64,000 bases of DNA from Marinospirillum perlucidum (lineage in GTDB: Bacteria; Pseudomonadota; Gammaproteobacteria; Pseudomonadales; Halomonadaceae). A model generated the notes under the pieces. That model ran no database searches. It had not been told where the DNA came from and saw only the letters and a program-made list of their open reading frames with translations. Positions within the stretch are counted from its first letter, which is position 1, and every line of letters begins with the position of its first letter. The position numbers and the translations under genes are program-made. Where the stretch lies: positions 1-64,000 of the forward strand of contig NZ_QFWJ01000009.1 in the NCBI RefSeq assembly GCF_003336805.1. The letters run 5' to 3'. This document shows positions 36,812-46,524 of the stretch, piece after piece.

Positions 36812-38077
36812 ATGCCGTCTTCCCCTGTCTGGTATCCCTACACCCCCATGCAAAACCTCCCCGAACCACCTCTGGTCGAATCCGGTCAGGGTGCTTGGAT
36901 TCATCTGGCCGATGGTCGCAAACTGCTGGATGCAACGAGTGCCTGGTGGTGTCTGATTCATGGTTATCGTCATCCCACGCTGGATGCCGCCCTGCATGAG
37001 CAAATCGACCAACTGAGCCATGTAATGCTGGGAGGCCTGAGCCACGAGCCAGCTCAACAACTGGCTCGCAAGCTGGTTGAAATCACCCCGCCGGGGCTGG
37101 AACAGGTTTTTTTCAGTGACAGTGGCTCGGTGGGTATCGAAGTGGCCATGAAGATGGCGGTACAGTACCAGCTGCAAAACGGCCAGCCGCAACGCACGCG
37201 TCTATTGTCAGTCATGCGCGCCTATCATGGTGATACCAGCGGCTGTATGGCTCTGTGTGATCCCGAAGAAGGCATGCATCAGCTGTTTACCGGCTGGCTA
37301 CAGCCCCATCACTTCACCCCGGCCCCTAGAGCTGCCTTTGATGCTCCAGCCGATGATCCGCTATTGCAGGAAGACCTGGCCTTGCTAGAGGCGAGTTTTG
37401 CCCGTCACCACGAGTCCCTGGCTGCCTTTATCGTCGAACCCCTGCTGCAGGCCGCCGGTGGCTTCAATATGTATTCGCCACTCTGGCTGCAGGAAGTCAG
37501 ACGCCTTTGCGATGACTATGGGGTCCTACTGATATTTGATGAAATCGCCACAGGATTTGGCCGCACCGGCAGTCTTTTTGCCTGTGAGCAGGCTCAAGTC
37601 AGCCCGGACATCATGGTTTTGTCCAAGGGACTAACCGGCGGCTACCTGGGATTGGCAGCCACTCTGGCCACGCAGAAGATTTTTGAAGGCTTTTATGGCG
37701 GGCCGGAAAGAGCCTTTATGCATGGCCCCACGTTTATGGGCAACCCTCTGGCTTGCCGTGTTGCTCTGGCCAGTATTCAGGTCTTCGAAGAGGAAGACTA
37801 CCTGAATAAAATTGCCCGTCTCAACCAGGTGCTCCATGAAGAGCTGGACGACTTCTCCGCCCCTGGCGTCCAAGCCACCCGCGTTCTGGGCGCAACCGGG
37901 GTCATTGAAGTCACCCACCCCGAACTGCTGAAAGGCTTGAGTGGCTACGCATTGAATCAGGGGGTCTGGCTACGCTCTTTTGGCAGCTATGTTTACACCA
38001 TGCCCAGCTATGTCATCACGCCAGAAGAGTTACGTGAAATCACCCGGGTTATGAAGGATTATTTTCGTCAAAAATAG
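36812..38077 (+). CDS. bioA: Adenosylmethionine-8-amino-7-oxononanoate aminotransferase
   Basis: BioA transfers the amino group of SAM to KAPA to form DAPA in biotin synthesis. The 421-residue PLP enzyme shows the BioA-specific opening WYPYTPMQN and DATSAWWCLIHGYRHP. The PLP phosphate site reads FFSDSGSVGIEVAMKMAVQY, the cofactor Asp lies in LLIFDEIATGFGRTG, and the Schiff-base Lys in MVLSKGLTGGYLG. It stands apart from other bio genes in this window. Its last 29 bases overlap the end of the convergent CBS-GGDEF-EAL gene. Confidence 0.95.
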   Translation: MPSSPVWYPYTPMQNLPEPPLVESGQGAWIHLADGRKLLDATSAWWCLIHGYRHPTLDAALHEQIDQLSHVMLGGLSHEPAQQLARKLVEITPPGLEQVFFSDSGSVGIEVAMKMAVQYQLQNGQPQRTRLLSVMRAYHGDTSGCMALCDPEEGMHQLFTGWLQPHHFTPAPRAAFDAPADDPLLQEDLALLEASFARHHESLAAFIVEPLLQAAGGFNMYSPLWLQEVRRLCDDYGVLLIFDEIATGFGRTGSLFACEQAQVSPDIMVLSKGLTGGYLGLAATLATQKIFEGFYGGPERAFMHGPTFMGNPLACRVALASIQVFEEEDYLNKIARLNQVLHEELDDFSAPGVQATRVLGATGVIEVTHPELLKGLSGYALNQGVWLRSFGSYVYTMPSYVITPEELREITRVMKDYFRQK

Positions 38078-40682
38078 CCAACGGCTGCCAGGAGTCAGGA
38101 AACTCGGGCCAGTTCAGTGACTGGCCTGCTGCTTGCAGCCAGGTTTGGATCTTGGCAGGCAAAGCAGGGCGTGCCAGCCAGAAGCCCTGGCAGACTGGAC
38201 TGCCTAGCCCCATCAGCAGGGTTGCCTGGGCCTGGGTTTCCACCCCCTCAGCGACGATATCCAGACCCAGGGCCTGAGCCATACCGATAATGGCTCTCAC
38301 CAGCTGGCCATCCTCATGGTTTTCAGGTAGTTCGCGCACAAAACTGGCATCGATCTTGATCGTTGACAGGGGTAGCTGACGCAAATAGGAAAGGGAAGAA
38401 TAGCCAGTTCCGAAATCATCAATGGAAATCTGAATACCGCCCTGATGCAGGGTTTGCAGCAATTGGTGCTGACGATCATCTTCAGTCAGGATCAGGCAGC
38501 TCTCCGTCAGCTCCAGTTCGATCAGATCCGGAGACAACTGCATTCTTTCCAGACGCTCAAACATACGCTGGGCAAACTGGGTATTCACCAGCTGGCGTGC
38601 CGAGACGTTGATAGAAACCCGGGGCACAGCCAAGCCTTGCGCCATCCAGTCACACAACTGCTGACAGACTTCATCCAGCACCCACTCGCCCAGGCTTTCA
38701 ATCAGCCCCAGTTTTTCGGCCAGGGGAATAAATTCGGCCGGGGAAACCTCGCCCAGATCCGGGTCCTTCCAGCGCAGCAGAGCTTCCATCCCTACCCAGC
38801 GTTTGCTGGCCACATCGATTTTGGGTTGATAGACAACATAAAGCGTCTGGTTATCCAGTGCCTTGCGCAAACCATGCTCCAGCGCCAGATCGGTGTAATT
38901 ACGCTCGCCCATCAGGGCATTGTAAAAACAGTAGTTATTGCGTCCCGAATCCTTGGCCCGGTACATGGCAGTATCGGCATGCTTGAGCAGGTTTTCGGCT
39001 GTATCGCCATCGTCGGGATAAATACTGATGCCGATACTGGTGGACACCACCAGGCTATTTTCCAGAACGGTCAGTGGCTCAGTCACCGCTGCAATCAGAC
39101 GCGAGGCTTCAGCTTCCAGTTCGTGCAGGGTTTCGACTTCCGGTACCAGAATGGTAAATTCATCCCCGCCCAGCCGAGCGACCGAGTCGCCTTCATTGAT
39201 GTTGGCTTCCAGGCGACGCGCGACCTCCTTGAGCACCTCATCACCGGCTTGATGCCCCAGGGTATCATTGATGCGCTTGAACAGATCCAGATCCAGAAAC
39301 AGGATGCCCATCTTGTGCTTATGCCGCTTGGCTGCCCCCAGGGAGAGCTCCAGGCGATCAATCAGGAGGCGGCGATTGGCCAGGCCGGTCAGCTCATCGT
39401 AATAGGCCAGGCTGTGGATTCTTTCTTCCTTGTGCTTACGATCGGTAATATCACTGAAAATAGCCGCAAACTGCAGGATTTGCTGATCCGGACCACGAAT
39501 GGCCGTGATGGTGAGCCACTCTGCGTAGATTTCCCCGTTTTTACGCCGATTCCAGATCTCACCCTGCCAATAACCCTGTTTCTTCAGGCTTTGCCACATC
39601 TCCTGATAAAAATCCTTGCTATGCATACCGGAACTCAACAGGGCCGGAGTCTGGCCAATGGCTTCCTCGGCACTATAACCAGTCAGGGTGGTAAAGCTGG
39701 GGTTAACGGCCTGGATGACCCCTTCGGGGCTGGTGATCACGATGCCATCCAGTGAGGTTTCTATGACTTTTTGCGCCAGCAACAAGTGCTCGGTTGATGC
39801 CTTGAGTGCCTTGTCGCGGGCTTCGATGGCCGCCCGCAATTGATTAACGTATTCGTACTCAATACTAGCCAGAATGTCGTTAAAAGACAGGAGACCGCAA
39901 AGCTGATTCAAGGGGTTCCCCTGGTCATCACATTCCAGCACTCCCAGGTGGCGAAAGCCCTTTTCACGTAAAAGATCAACGGCTTTGAGCAGTCCCATAT
40001 TTTGGGGGACACAAAAAAGATCATTGTGAACCAACTCATCCAGAGTCGTTACCGAATGCTCTTCAGCCAGAAAGGCAACCAAATCTCGCTCGGTAATGAT
40101 GCCGGGCGCTCTTCCCCGCCCCCTTTCCACTATTGCTGCTTCCTTGCCGGCTTCGCGCAGGCGGCCTACGGCTTCGGCCAGGGTCAGGCTGGAATAGAGT
40201 CGCAGTGGTGCACCATGGACACTGGAGCCGACGCTTCGCATCAACAGATAGTTTTCTACCCCCTGATGACGAACTATGTCTGATTGCGTCAGCATTCCCA
40301 GTGGCTTGCCAGCCTGGTCCAGAACCAGGATACGACGAACCTGCTTGGTCTTCATCAGTGAAGCGGCCTGGCTCAAAAGCGCATCATACTCGATGCTGAA
40401 GACAGGGCTGCTCATCAGTTCGCTGATAGGTGTTGTCAAAAGATCGGATCGGCCAAAATCCAGTCGCCGGGTATCACCTTCACTCCAGATACCCAGGATC
40501 TCATCCTGCTGCATAACCAGAATGCAGCTGACCGAAGCCCGACGCATGCGCCGAGCAACTTCACCCAAGGATAAATCAGGAGAACAGGTCAAGAGACCGT
40601 CATTAACCAGGGTACCGACCCTAGGATCATCGCCTAGTTTGATCGCTGAAAAATCCTGATCGCTGGCACTGACAAATTTCAA
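38049..40682 (-). CDS. CBS-PAS-GGDEF-EAL signalling protein
   Basis: The 877-residue soluble protein combines four CBS motifs (two pairs, about 22-140 and 155-275), a PAS domain (about 305-415; ETSLDGIVITSPEGVIQAVN), a GGDEF domain with intact RLGGDEF (505-509) and an EAL domain with GMEALLRWKD (EAL at 633-635). CBS pairs usually bind adenine nucleotides, so c-di-GMP turnover may be tied to energy or (p)ppGpp/AMP state; this is inference. The start is TTG (40680-40682), with GGAG seven bases upstream. It lies 30 bases after the dual-receiver gene, likely in one operon. Confidence 0.92.
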   Translation of the reverse strand: MKFVSASDQDFSAIKLGDDPRVGTLVNDGLLTCSPDLSLGEVARRMRRASVSCILVMQQDEILGIWSEGDTRRLDFGRSDLLTTPISELMSSPVFSIEYDALLSQAASLMKTKQVRRILVLDQAGKPLGMLTQSDIVRHQGVENYLLMRSVGSSVHGAPLRLYSSLTLAEAVGRLREAGKEAAIVERGRGRAPGIITERDLVAFLAEEHSVTTLDELVHNDLFCVPQNMGLLKAVDLLREKGFRHLGVLECDDQGNPLNQLCGLLSFNDILASIEYEYVNQLRAAIEARDKALKASTEHLLLAQKVIETSLDGIVITSPEGVIQAVNPSFTTLTGYSAEEAIGQTPALLSSGMHSKDFYQEMWQSLKKQGYWQGEIWNRRKNGEIYAEWLTITAIRGPDQQILQFAAIFSDITDRKHKEERIHSLAYYDELTGLANRRLLIDRLELSLGAAKRHKHKMGILFLDLDLFKRINDTLGHQAGDEVLKEVARRLEANINEGDSVARLGGDEFTILVPEVETLHELEAEASRLIAAVTEPLTVLENSLVVSTSIGISIYPDDGDTAENLLKHADTAMYRAKDSGRNNYCFYNALMGERNYTDLALEHGLRKALDNQTLYVVYQPKIDVASKRWVGMEALLRWKDPDLGEVSPAEFIPLAEKLGLIESLGEWVLDEVCQQLCDWMAQGLAVPRVSINVSARQLVNTQFAQRMFERLERMQLSPDLIELELTESCLILTEDDRQHQLLQTLHQGGIQISIDDFGTGYSSLSYLRQLPLSTIKIDASFVRELPENHEDGQLVRAIIGMAQALGLDIVAEGVETQAQATLLMGLGSPVCQGFWLARPALPAKIQTWLQAAGQSLNWPEFPDSWQPLAIFDENNPS

Positions 40683-40712
40683 AAGCTGACTCCAGACTCT
40701 GGGGGCAAATGA

Positions 40713-41525
40713 CTAGCTTTCATCAGGCTCCAAAAGAGAAACCAGGAGCTGGCGTACCTGACCCACTTCAAAGGGCTTGTCACAAATCGCCGAGACTCCA
40801 GCCTGGCGCACACTAGCCAAACGTGACTGATCTTCGGACGTTACCATCATGACGGGAATATGTGAATAATCAGCCGATTGGCGAATATGATTCACCAAAG
40901 CTTCACCATCCATTACCGGCATATTGTAATCTGTGACAACCAGGTCATAGGCCGCTTGTTGCAGGCAATCAATACCCTCTTTGCCATCCACAGCTTCATC
41001 GATATGCTCAACACCGATTTGATGGAGAACCCGGGTCAGGTGTTTGCGTGCCATTCTGGAATCATCGACCACCAGAACCCGCAAGGTTGCGATGTCATAG
41101 AGTTCAAGATCCACTTCCTCATGGGTCAAATACTCCAGAGTGGATCCCAGCGCTCGCTCCAAATCTTTCCGGTTAAACGGCTTGGGCAAAAGAGCCAGCA
41201 CACCGGCCTGGCGAACCGCTTCCAGGTTTTCCTTTTTCTGTTCGCTAGAAACCACCATCTTGGCCACCTCGGCCAGGCGCTCATCCTTTTGCATCAGGGC
41301 AAAGAGTTCATGAGCATCAGCATCGGGGAGATAGAGGCTGGTAATAATCAAATCGGGAACAAAAACCTTCATGCGTGTGAAGGCTTCACGGGCATTGCTG
41401 ACAGTTTCCAGTGTTTTAATACCCTGGTCGGTCAGCTGCTTTTGAATCACCCTTCTTTGCATGGCCGAAGGTTCAACCAACATAATGCCCAGGTCATCGA
41501 GGGACAGGGAAGAAGTAGCTTCCAT
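40713..41525 (-). CDS. Tandem-receiver response regulator, first receiver degenerate
   Basis: The 270-residue protein is made of two CheY-like domains and nothing else. The second (about 148-265) is complete: acidic pair D154/D155 in VLVVDDSRMAR, phospho-acceptor D199 in VVTDYNMPVMDG, and the late Lys in CDKPF. The first (about 11-130) keeps the fold and K115 in LLPKPF but has E18-P19 in place of the acidic pair and S63 in place of the phospho-acceptor, so it should not be phosphorylated. It probably acts by binding partners. It precedes the CBS-GGDEF-EAL gene by 30 bases, suggesting control of c-di-GMP output. Confidence 0.9.
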   Translation of the reverse strand: MEATSSLSLDDLGIMLVEPSAMQRRVIQKQLTDQGIKTLETVSNAREAFTRMKVFVPDLIITSLYLPDADAHELFALMQKDERLAEVAKMVVSSEQKKENLEAVRQAGVLALLPKPFNRKDLERALGSTLEYLTHEEVDLELYDIATLRVLVVDDSRMARKHLTRVLHQIGVEHIDEAVDGKEGIDCLQQAAYDLVVTDYNMPVMDGEALVNHIRQSADYSHIPVMMVTSEDQSRLASVRQAGVSAICDKPFEVGQVRQLLVSLLEPDES

Positions 41526-41620
41526 TTACTTAATCTCCAGCAGTAAGGCTTGGCAACCAGAGCATGAGCAGAAGGGCGGCTGCTGCCACCGAGCCCTGCC
41601 GTGGTTAAATCAGTTAAAAG

Positions 41621-41950
41621 TCAGTGTTTCCTTGGTCTTCCAGGCAGCCCCGGCTGGTAAATATCATCACGGTAAATCAAACGCTTAGGCTCCTGGCGGC
41701 GCTCCGGCGCCAAACTGAAGACGGCTTCACGCAAACGATAGAGGCGCTCCCCTTGGGTACGAGCCAACTGCATCTGCACCTGACGAGGCAAGGGCGGTAG
41801 ACGTAAAGCCTTACGGTCTTCCGTCCAAAAAGTTGCCTTATCCAACATCAGGCTCAAAAGGTTGCGCTGATTGGTTTTCAGTTCGGCAATCAGGGTCAGG
41901 GCGATCAGCTGCTTGGCACGCCTGATCTTAGCTAAACGAGTCATGGCCAT
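41621..41950 (-). CDS. Hypothetical basic protein
   Basis: The 109-residue protein is not one I recognise. It is rich in Arg and Leu, with helices such as RLAKIRRAKQLIALTLIAEL and LARTQGERLYRLREAVFSLA, and no membrane segment or cysteine. A second possible start is two codons in (ATG 41942-41944). It lies 95 bases upstream of the tandem-receiver gene on the same strand and may be the first gene of that cluster. Codon use fits the genome. Confidence 0.5.
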   Translation of the reverse strand: MAMTRLAKIRRAKQLIALTLIAELKTNQRNLLSLMLDKATFWTEDRKALRLPPLPRQVQMQLARTQGERLYRLREAVFSLAPERRQEPKRLIYRDDIYQPGLPGRPRKH

Positions 41951-42297
41951 AAATGCGGTATACCCTTATCTTTAGAGTTTTACTATCATAAACCTTCAGC
42001 GACGCTGAGTCAGTGCTAATTTCCACTCAAGAATGCAACAAAGCGTCACAAAACACTTTCGTGTACAGTCTAGGCTCAGCCCTACTGGCACGATAAGATG
42101 TTGTTGCTTCATACTTTTTATTCATGCAACGTCTGAGTAATGAAAAACTAGAGATCAGCAAAGCAAAATAGCATTTTCAGCTGCTGTACAGACTCTAATT
42201 ATTGGATTAATCAGGTGTTTTTCAGCCCAGATCAATACTTGTTCTGGAGCAACGATCATAATAGCAGTCTGGTTAGAGCTGCATTTGGGACAAATTC
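41951..42297. other. Intergenic promoter region of the fapA-like gene
   Basis: This 347-base divergent region holds no gene. GGACAAATTC directly before ATG 42298 is the likely ribosome site of the FapA-like gene. A segment at about 42076-42096 (TCAG, 11 bases, CGATAA) loosely recalls a flagellar sigma-28 promoter but is too weak to call. Confidence 0.4.
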
Positions 42298-44010
42298 ATG
42301 GAACCACTAGACGAAGATCTGATGCTGAGTGTCCCCACTCCTGAAGAGCTGGGACTCACTTTTCGTGAAGAAGAGGAAAGCGGCGATTTCTGGGCTAAGC
42401 ATGAGCCCACCGGACTAACCCAGCCCCTGGAACCGGAAAACTTTCCTCAAGTCATGGAAATGGCCGGTTTTTCACCTCATGAATACCCAGTGGATTCGGC
42501 AGCCCTGTCCATACTGCTGGATGCCATGCGCCGGGGTGAAGCCTGCGATCAACGTCTGGGTGGCCCCATAGATGCCCGACCCGAGGTCTTTGCCAGCCCT
42601 GATCAAATGCTCGCCGGTGTCGTCATTCACCCTCCTCAGGGCAAGGGCAAGGATCTGACCCGTGAAGCTCTGGATACGGCTCTGAAACAATCAAAGATTG
42701 TTCGTGGTCTGCTGGATGACAGCCTCAAGGAACTCACCAGCGAAGAAACCCGCAAAAAGCTGCGTGAAACCCAAATCCCCATCTGCATGATCGTTGCCTA
42801 TGGTGAAACCGCCTATGATGGCACCGATGCCTGGCTGGAAACCCTGATCGAAGATATCGCCGATCGCCGTCCACAAATGGATGATGACGGCAATGTCAAT
42901 TTTCTGGAACTGGGTGACTTCCCTCATGTGGATGCCGACCAGGCACTGGTCAGACGCCACCCACCCACGGATGGAAAATCCGGCTGGACGGTTACAGGTC
43001 GCACGATCAAGGGCCGCAATGGTAAGGACCTGGCACTCAAACCCAAGGATGACAGTGTCAAGCTAGCAGACGGTGATGAAGATCTCCTCCTCTCGGCCAA
43101 GGCCGGCATGCCCGTGGTGCATGACAAAGGGGCCCAGATCGAACAGGTTCTCAATCTGGAAAATGTCGGTCTGAAAACCGGTCATGTACGCTTTGATGGC
43201 AGCGTCCATGTCAAAGGCAATGTAGATCCGGGCATGAAGATTGAAGTCACGGGCGACGTCAAGGTCAAAGGACTCGTTGAAGCGGCTTATATCAAAGCTG
43301 GCGGTGCCATTGAAATTGGTGGCGGCATCATCGGGCGCAAAAAATCCGACAAGGAACGCCAGGCTGAAGCCAAGAAATCCGAGGAAGAAAAAGGCAAGAT
43401 CAATGATGCCTACCTGCATGCCGGCACCCAGGTCAAAGCTCGTTTTATCCAGGAAGCCAAGGTCGAGGCTGATCAGGAAATCATCGTCCAGAAACAAATC
43501 CTGCATTCGGAAGTCAAGGCCGGCATCAAGATCATGATGCCCGGGCGCGGTGCAATCGTCGGCGGCGTTGCCGAAGCCAAGGAACTGATCGACGTGGGCG
43601 TCTCCGGTGCCATGGCCAATGTTCCCACGCGTTTGATTGCCGGGGGCACAGCGGACATCAAAAAACGCATCACCGGCGTCAACAATCTGCTCAAACAGGT
43701 GGAAGAACAGCGCCAGCAATTGATGGATGTTGTGGCCAAAATTAAAAAAATGCGCAAACCCATCACTGAAGAAAAGAAACAGCAGATTATTCAGGCCAGG
43801 GACACCCTGAAAAAGAAGGAAAATGCCCTCTATGATGAGCTGGCCCGTCTGGAAAGCGAAATGAAAGACCGAGAATCCGCCAGGGTTCAGGTCAGGGTGA
43901 CCTGCTATCCCGGTACTCAGATCGAGCTGGGCGAAGATGAATTCTCACCACGCAACAACCTGGGTAAAGTCACCTTTGTTCTGCGTGACGGCGAAATCAA
44001 CATGCGCTAA
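42298..44010 (+). CDS. FapA/DUF342-family polymer-forming protein
   Basis: The 570-residue cytoplasmic protein belongs to the FapA (DUF342) family. It has an N-terminal region, a right-handed beta-helix-like core (about 270-460; VRFDGSVHVKGNVDPGMKIE, VKVKGLVEAAYIKAGGAIEI) and a C-terminal coiled coil (NNLLKQVEEQRQQLMDVVAK onward). In Vibrio a FapA protein affects flagellar assembly by handling a pole-localising factor. The first 100 residues or so are acidic. It is monocistronic, with a bidirectional terminator after it. Confidence 0.8.
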   Translation: MEPLDEDLMLSVPTPEELGLTFREEEESGDFWAKHEPTGLTQPLEPENFPQVMEMAGFSPHEYPVDSAALSILLDAMRRGEACDQRLGGPIDARPEVFASPDQMLAGVVIHPPQGKGKDLTREALDTALKQSKIVRGLLDDSLKELTSEETRKKLRETQIPICMIVAYGETAYDGTDAWLETLIEDIADRRPQMDDDGNVNFLELGDFPHVDADQALVRRHPPTDGKSGWTVTGRTIKGRNGKDLALKPKDDSVKLADGDEDLLLSAKAGMPVVHDKGAQIEQVLNLENVGLKTGHVRFDGSVHVKGNVDPGMKIEVTGDVKVKGLVEAAYIKAGGAIEIGGGIIGRKKSDKERQAEAKKSEEEKGKINDAYLHAGTQVKARFIQEAKVEADQEIIVQKQILHSEVKAGIKIMMPGRGAIVGGVAEAKELIDVGVSGAMANVPTRLIAGGTADIKKRITGVNNLLKQVEEQRQQLMDVVAKIKKMRKPITEEKKQQIIQARDTLKKKENALYDELARLESEMKDRESARVQVRVTCYPGTQIELGEDEFSPRNNLGKVTFVLRDGEINMR

Positions 44011-44023
44011 GCGCCAGCACTGA

Positions 44024-44062
44024 AAAAAAGGCCGGTAAGCCAAGGGCTTACCGGCCTTTTTA
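44024..44062. terminator. Bidirectional terminator between the fapA-like gene and ung
   Basis: A 17-base stem, 44025-44041 with 44045-44061, is almost perfect (AAAAAGGCCGGTAAGCC) and closes on a three-base loop. The outer A/T runs give a U-tract on both strands. It serves the convergent fapA-like and ung genes. Confidence 0.93.
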
Positions 44063-44086
44063 TTTCTAACCCAGGCAGGTCACGGC

Positions 44087-44779
44087 TTAACTGACTTCAG
44101 CAGGCAACTGCCAATTGATCGGTTTTTCCTGCCGCGCCTGCAGCCAGGCATTGGCTTGAGAGAAGTGGCGACAGCCCAAAAAACCGCGATGGGCTGAAAG
44201 CGGTGAAGGATGAGGCGCTTCCAGCACCAGGTGCTTGGAGCGATCAACAAACCCGGCCTTTTTGCGGGCATAACCACCCCAAAGCAAAAACACCAGCCCT
44301 CGTGACTGCTGATTGAGCAGATCAATCACCCGATCGGTAAAAGTTTCCCAGCCCTTGCCCTGATGGGAACCCGCTTGTCCGGCTTCCACGGTCAAAACGG
44401 CGTTCAACAGCAAAACCCCTTCTCTTGCCCAGGACACCAGACACCCGTGGCCTGGCGGCTGAATGCCCAGGTCACTAGCCTGTTCCTTGTAGATATTCTG
44501 TAGTGAAGGCGGCACCCTCACCCCCGGGGGCACTGAAAAGCTCAAGCCTTCAGCCTGGCCGGGACCATGATAGGGGTCCTGACCCAGGATCACGACCTTG
44601 ACTCTGTCCAGCGGGGTTTGCCAAAAGGCATGGAACCAACGCGAAGAATGGGGATAGATAATTTTTCCCTGGTCCTTTTGATCGCGCAAAAAGGCTTTTA
44701 ATTCCAGCATATAGGGCTGCTGAAATTCCTGGTCCAGGTAGTGCATCCAGTCTTCGGGCAGAGGTTGCTTGCTGGTCAT
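44087..44779 (-). CDS. ung: Uracil-DNA glycosylase, family 1
   Basis: Ung removes uracil from DNA in base-excision repair. The 230-residue protein has the catalytic water-activating motif [20 protein letters not shown], with the Asp in place, and the minor-groove loop [14 protein letters not shown]. Its start overlaps the riboflavin synthase stop by four bases, so it is translated from the same message. Confidence 0.96.
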   Translation of the reverse strand: MTSKQPLPEDWMHYLDQEFQQPYMLELKAFLRDQKDQGKIIYPHSSRWFHAFWQTPLDRVKVVILGQDPYHGPGQAEGLSFSVPPGVRVPPSLQNIYKEQASDLGIQPPGHGCLVSWAREGVLLLNAVLTVEAGQAGSHQGKGWETFTDRVIDLLNQQSRGLVFLLWGGYARKKAGFVDRSKHLVLEAPHPSPLSAHRGFLGCRHFSQANAWLQARQEKPINWQLPAEVS

Positions 44780-45405
44780 GAATCGCTGCTCTCATCCTTC
44801 TTCTGGGCCAGCACCCTTTCTACCGTTTCCACGATCACCTGGGTTTGGGGATCAATTTCCAGATTGACGGCAGTTCCATTGGGCATCTCCCCGAAAGTCG
44901 TGGCCCGGCGGGTTTCCGGAATCAGGTAGACACTGAAGGTATTATCCACGATTTCGCCAATGGTCAGGCTGCAACCATTGAGACCGATATAGCCCTTGGG
45001 AAAGATATACTTCATCCACTGGTCGGGCACGGTGAATTCCAGACGCAGATTGTTTTCATCCAGCTCTTCACGACGGGTCAGGATGACCTGATCAATGACA
45101 TGGCCGGACATCAGATGGCCACCGATTTCATCGGAAAAGCGGGCCGCTCTTTCGTAATTCACCTCGTCACCCTGCTTGAGCGCACCCAGATTGGTGGTTC
45201 TCAGGGTTTCAATCATGGCATCAAAATAGACGGCCTCGTCATCCCAGTGGGTGACCGTCAGGCAGACCCCATTGATGGCGACACTGCCACCCACAGTCAG
45301 ACCTTCCCGCGTTGAGGCGGGTAAATCCAGCCCCAGGGTTGTCAGATTGGTTTTACTCTCCAGAAAGGGGAGCCGGGCTACCCCCTGCACAATTCCGGTA
45401 AACAT
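44776..45405 (-). CDS. ribE: Riboflavin synthase
   Basis: This enzyme dismutates two 6,7-dimethyl-8-ribityllumazine molecules into riboflavin. The 209-residue product has the two tandem lumazine-binding repeats and closely resembles E. coli Rib[13 protein letters not shown] opening, [29 protein letters not shown], and [20 protein letters not shown] at the end. It belongs to a minus-strand run from tatD to ung. No FMN riboswitch was seen ahead of it. Confidence 0.93.
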   Translation of the reverse strand: MFTGIVQGVARLPFLESKTNLTTLGLDLPASTREGLTVGGSVAINGVCLTVTHWDDEAVYFDAMIETLRTTNLGALKQGDEVNYERAARFSDEIGGHLMSGHVIDQVILTRREELDENNLRLEFTVPDQWMKYIFPKGYIGLNGCSLTIGEIVDNTFSVYLIPETRRATTFGEMPNGTAVNLEIDPQTQVIVETVERVLAQKKDESSDS

Positions 45406-45411
45406 GGTTTT

Positions 45412-45990
45412 TTATCCTTTCGCGGCCAGGAGGTCGGCTTTCAGCAGGTGCAGGCGATCACAACCAAAATACAGCTGATCCTTCCAAATAAAGGTAGGCG
45501 CACCAAAAGCTCCTCTGGCGATAGCTTGATCGGTCAGTTCTTTCAAGGCGGCCTTGGCTTCCGCCTCACCGGCCTGTGCAGCAATTTTCGTACCCAGGAC
45601 CGGGTCGGCCACAGCTTCCTGACCGACATCCTGGCCCTGACCCCAGTAGAGATCAAAAAGCAGGAGGGATAGGCCCGCGCGATCTTCTTCAGGCAGGGCA
45701 GCCAGGGCACGCTGAATCTTCAGGGTATTGGTGGGAAAGACTTCAGGAAACTTGTAGGGAAGCTGATAATGGCCCGCCAAACGCGGCAGATCTTCCTGAA
45801 ACATATAGCGTTTTTTGGATTCCAGGCTCAGGGGCGCACTATTGCCCACCTGTTTGAAAAGCCCACCCAGAAAAATGGGCAGCCAATTTACCTTTGCCCC
45901 TGTCTCGGCTTCCAATTCGGCCACCTGCTTGGCCGCCAGATAGCTGTAGGGGCTAACAACGTCATAATAAAAATCTACCTGTTCAGTCAT
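45412..45990 (-). CDS. 2-hydroxychromene-2-carboxylate isomerase-like, DsbA-fold protein
   Basis: The 192-residue protein belongs to the NahD/GST-kappa group of thioredoxin-fold enzymes. It opens with VDFYYDVVSPYSYLAAKQVA (Ser replacing the redox cysteine, as in NahD) and has the cis-Pro region ARGAFGAPTFIWKDQLYFG. NahD isomerises hydroxychromene carboxylate in naphthalene breakdown using glutathione, but many relatives in marine bacteria have no such pathway around them. None is visible here, so the substrate is unknown. Confidence 0.8.
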   Translation of the reverse strand: MTEQVDFYYDVVSPYSYLAAKQVAELEAETGAKVNWLPIFLGGLFKQVGNSAPLSLESKKRYMFQEDLPRLAGHYQLPYKFPEVFPTNTLKIQRALAALPEEDRAGLSLLLFDLYWGQGQDVGQEAVADPVLGTKIAAQAGEAEAKAALKELTDQAIARGAFGAPTFIWKDQLYFGCDRLHLLKADLLAAKG

Positions 45991-46038
45991 GGTTCCAGTC
46001 TCGCGTTATTATTCGTGGGTGGTGGCAGTTATTTGCAA

Positions 46039-46524
46039 CTATTCAGCTTCTGGGTAATCGCCAGTAAGCTGCACATGGGCTTCCAATAAAGCCCTCACCT
46101 GATCCTCGGCCCGAGTGGCATCCAGCCCCAATAGATCCAGGCTTTCACGCCAGGCGTCTTCCCAAGACGTGCGATCTTCATAAAGCTCGGCCGCTTCGAT
46201 CAATTGAAAACCGATTTCCTTGTCGGCAGCCTCAAACAACTTCAGCATCCAGGCTTCCTGAGGGTGCAGGTGAGCTACGTAGTAGGCATCGTCATCCTGG
46301 TCATATTCCATTTCCCGAATAATCTCGGTAGGGGCATAGCCCTGGAATTCCAGATCCAGTTCATTGACACGCAGGGCACTGGCCTCTTCATCTTCCCAGG
46401 CCTCATCAGGCTGGATCAAAGCCTGCTTGATGCTACCATCCGACAGCGACCAGGCAATACTGACCGGAAAACTTTCTTCATCTTCAGCAGCGCCTTCGAC
46501 GGCAATAAAGGTCGGTAAACTCAT
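46039..46524 (-). CDS. Acidic protein resembling a degenerate DEDD exonuclease fold
   Basis: The 161-residue protein is strongly acidic. Its opening ([20 protein letters not shown] then [18 protein letters not shown]) recalls small DnaQ/RNase T-like exonucleases, which begin with an FxDxE motif followed by YPxEIAW. Here the first catalytic Asp is missing (AVEG). A later segment ([20 protein letters not shown]) also fits that fold. This is a tentative fold-level reading; the protein may be a non-catalytic relative or unrelated. The ATG overlaps the tatD stop by four bases, so it is coupled to a DNA-repair-type nuclease. Confidence 0.6.
   Translation of the reverse strand: MSLPTFIAVEGAAEDEESFPVSIAWSLSDGSIKQALIQPDEAWEDEEASALRVNELDLEFQGYAPTEIIREMEYDQDDDAYYVAHLHPQEAWMLKLFEAADKEIGFQLIEAAELYEDRTSWEDAWRESLDLLGLDATRAEDQVRALLEAHVQLTGDYPEAE

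Noticed and set aside
38445-39755. 436-codon open frame antisense to the CBS-PAS-GGDEF-EAL gene
   Set aside because: The sense frame carries intact GGDEF and EAL motifs. The antisense product resembles nothing and lacks a plausible ribosome site.
42076-42096. Sigma-28-like motif (TCAG-N11-CGATAA) before the fapA-like gene
   Set aside because: The match to TAAA-N15-GCCGATAA is poor in both halves, and a similar weak match occurs elsewhere. Not enough to call.
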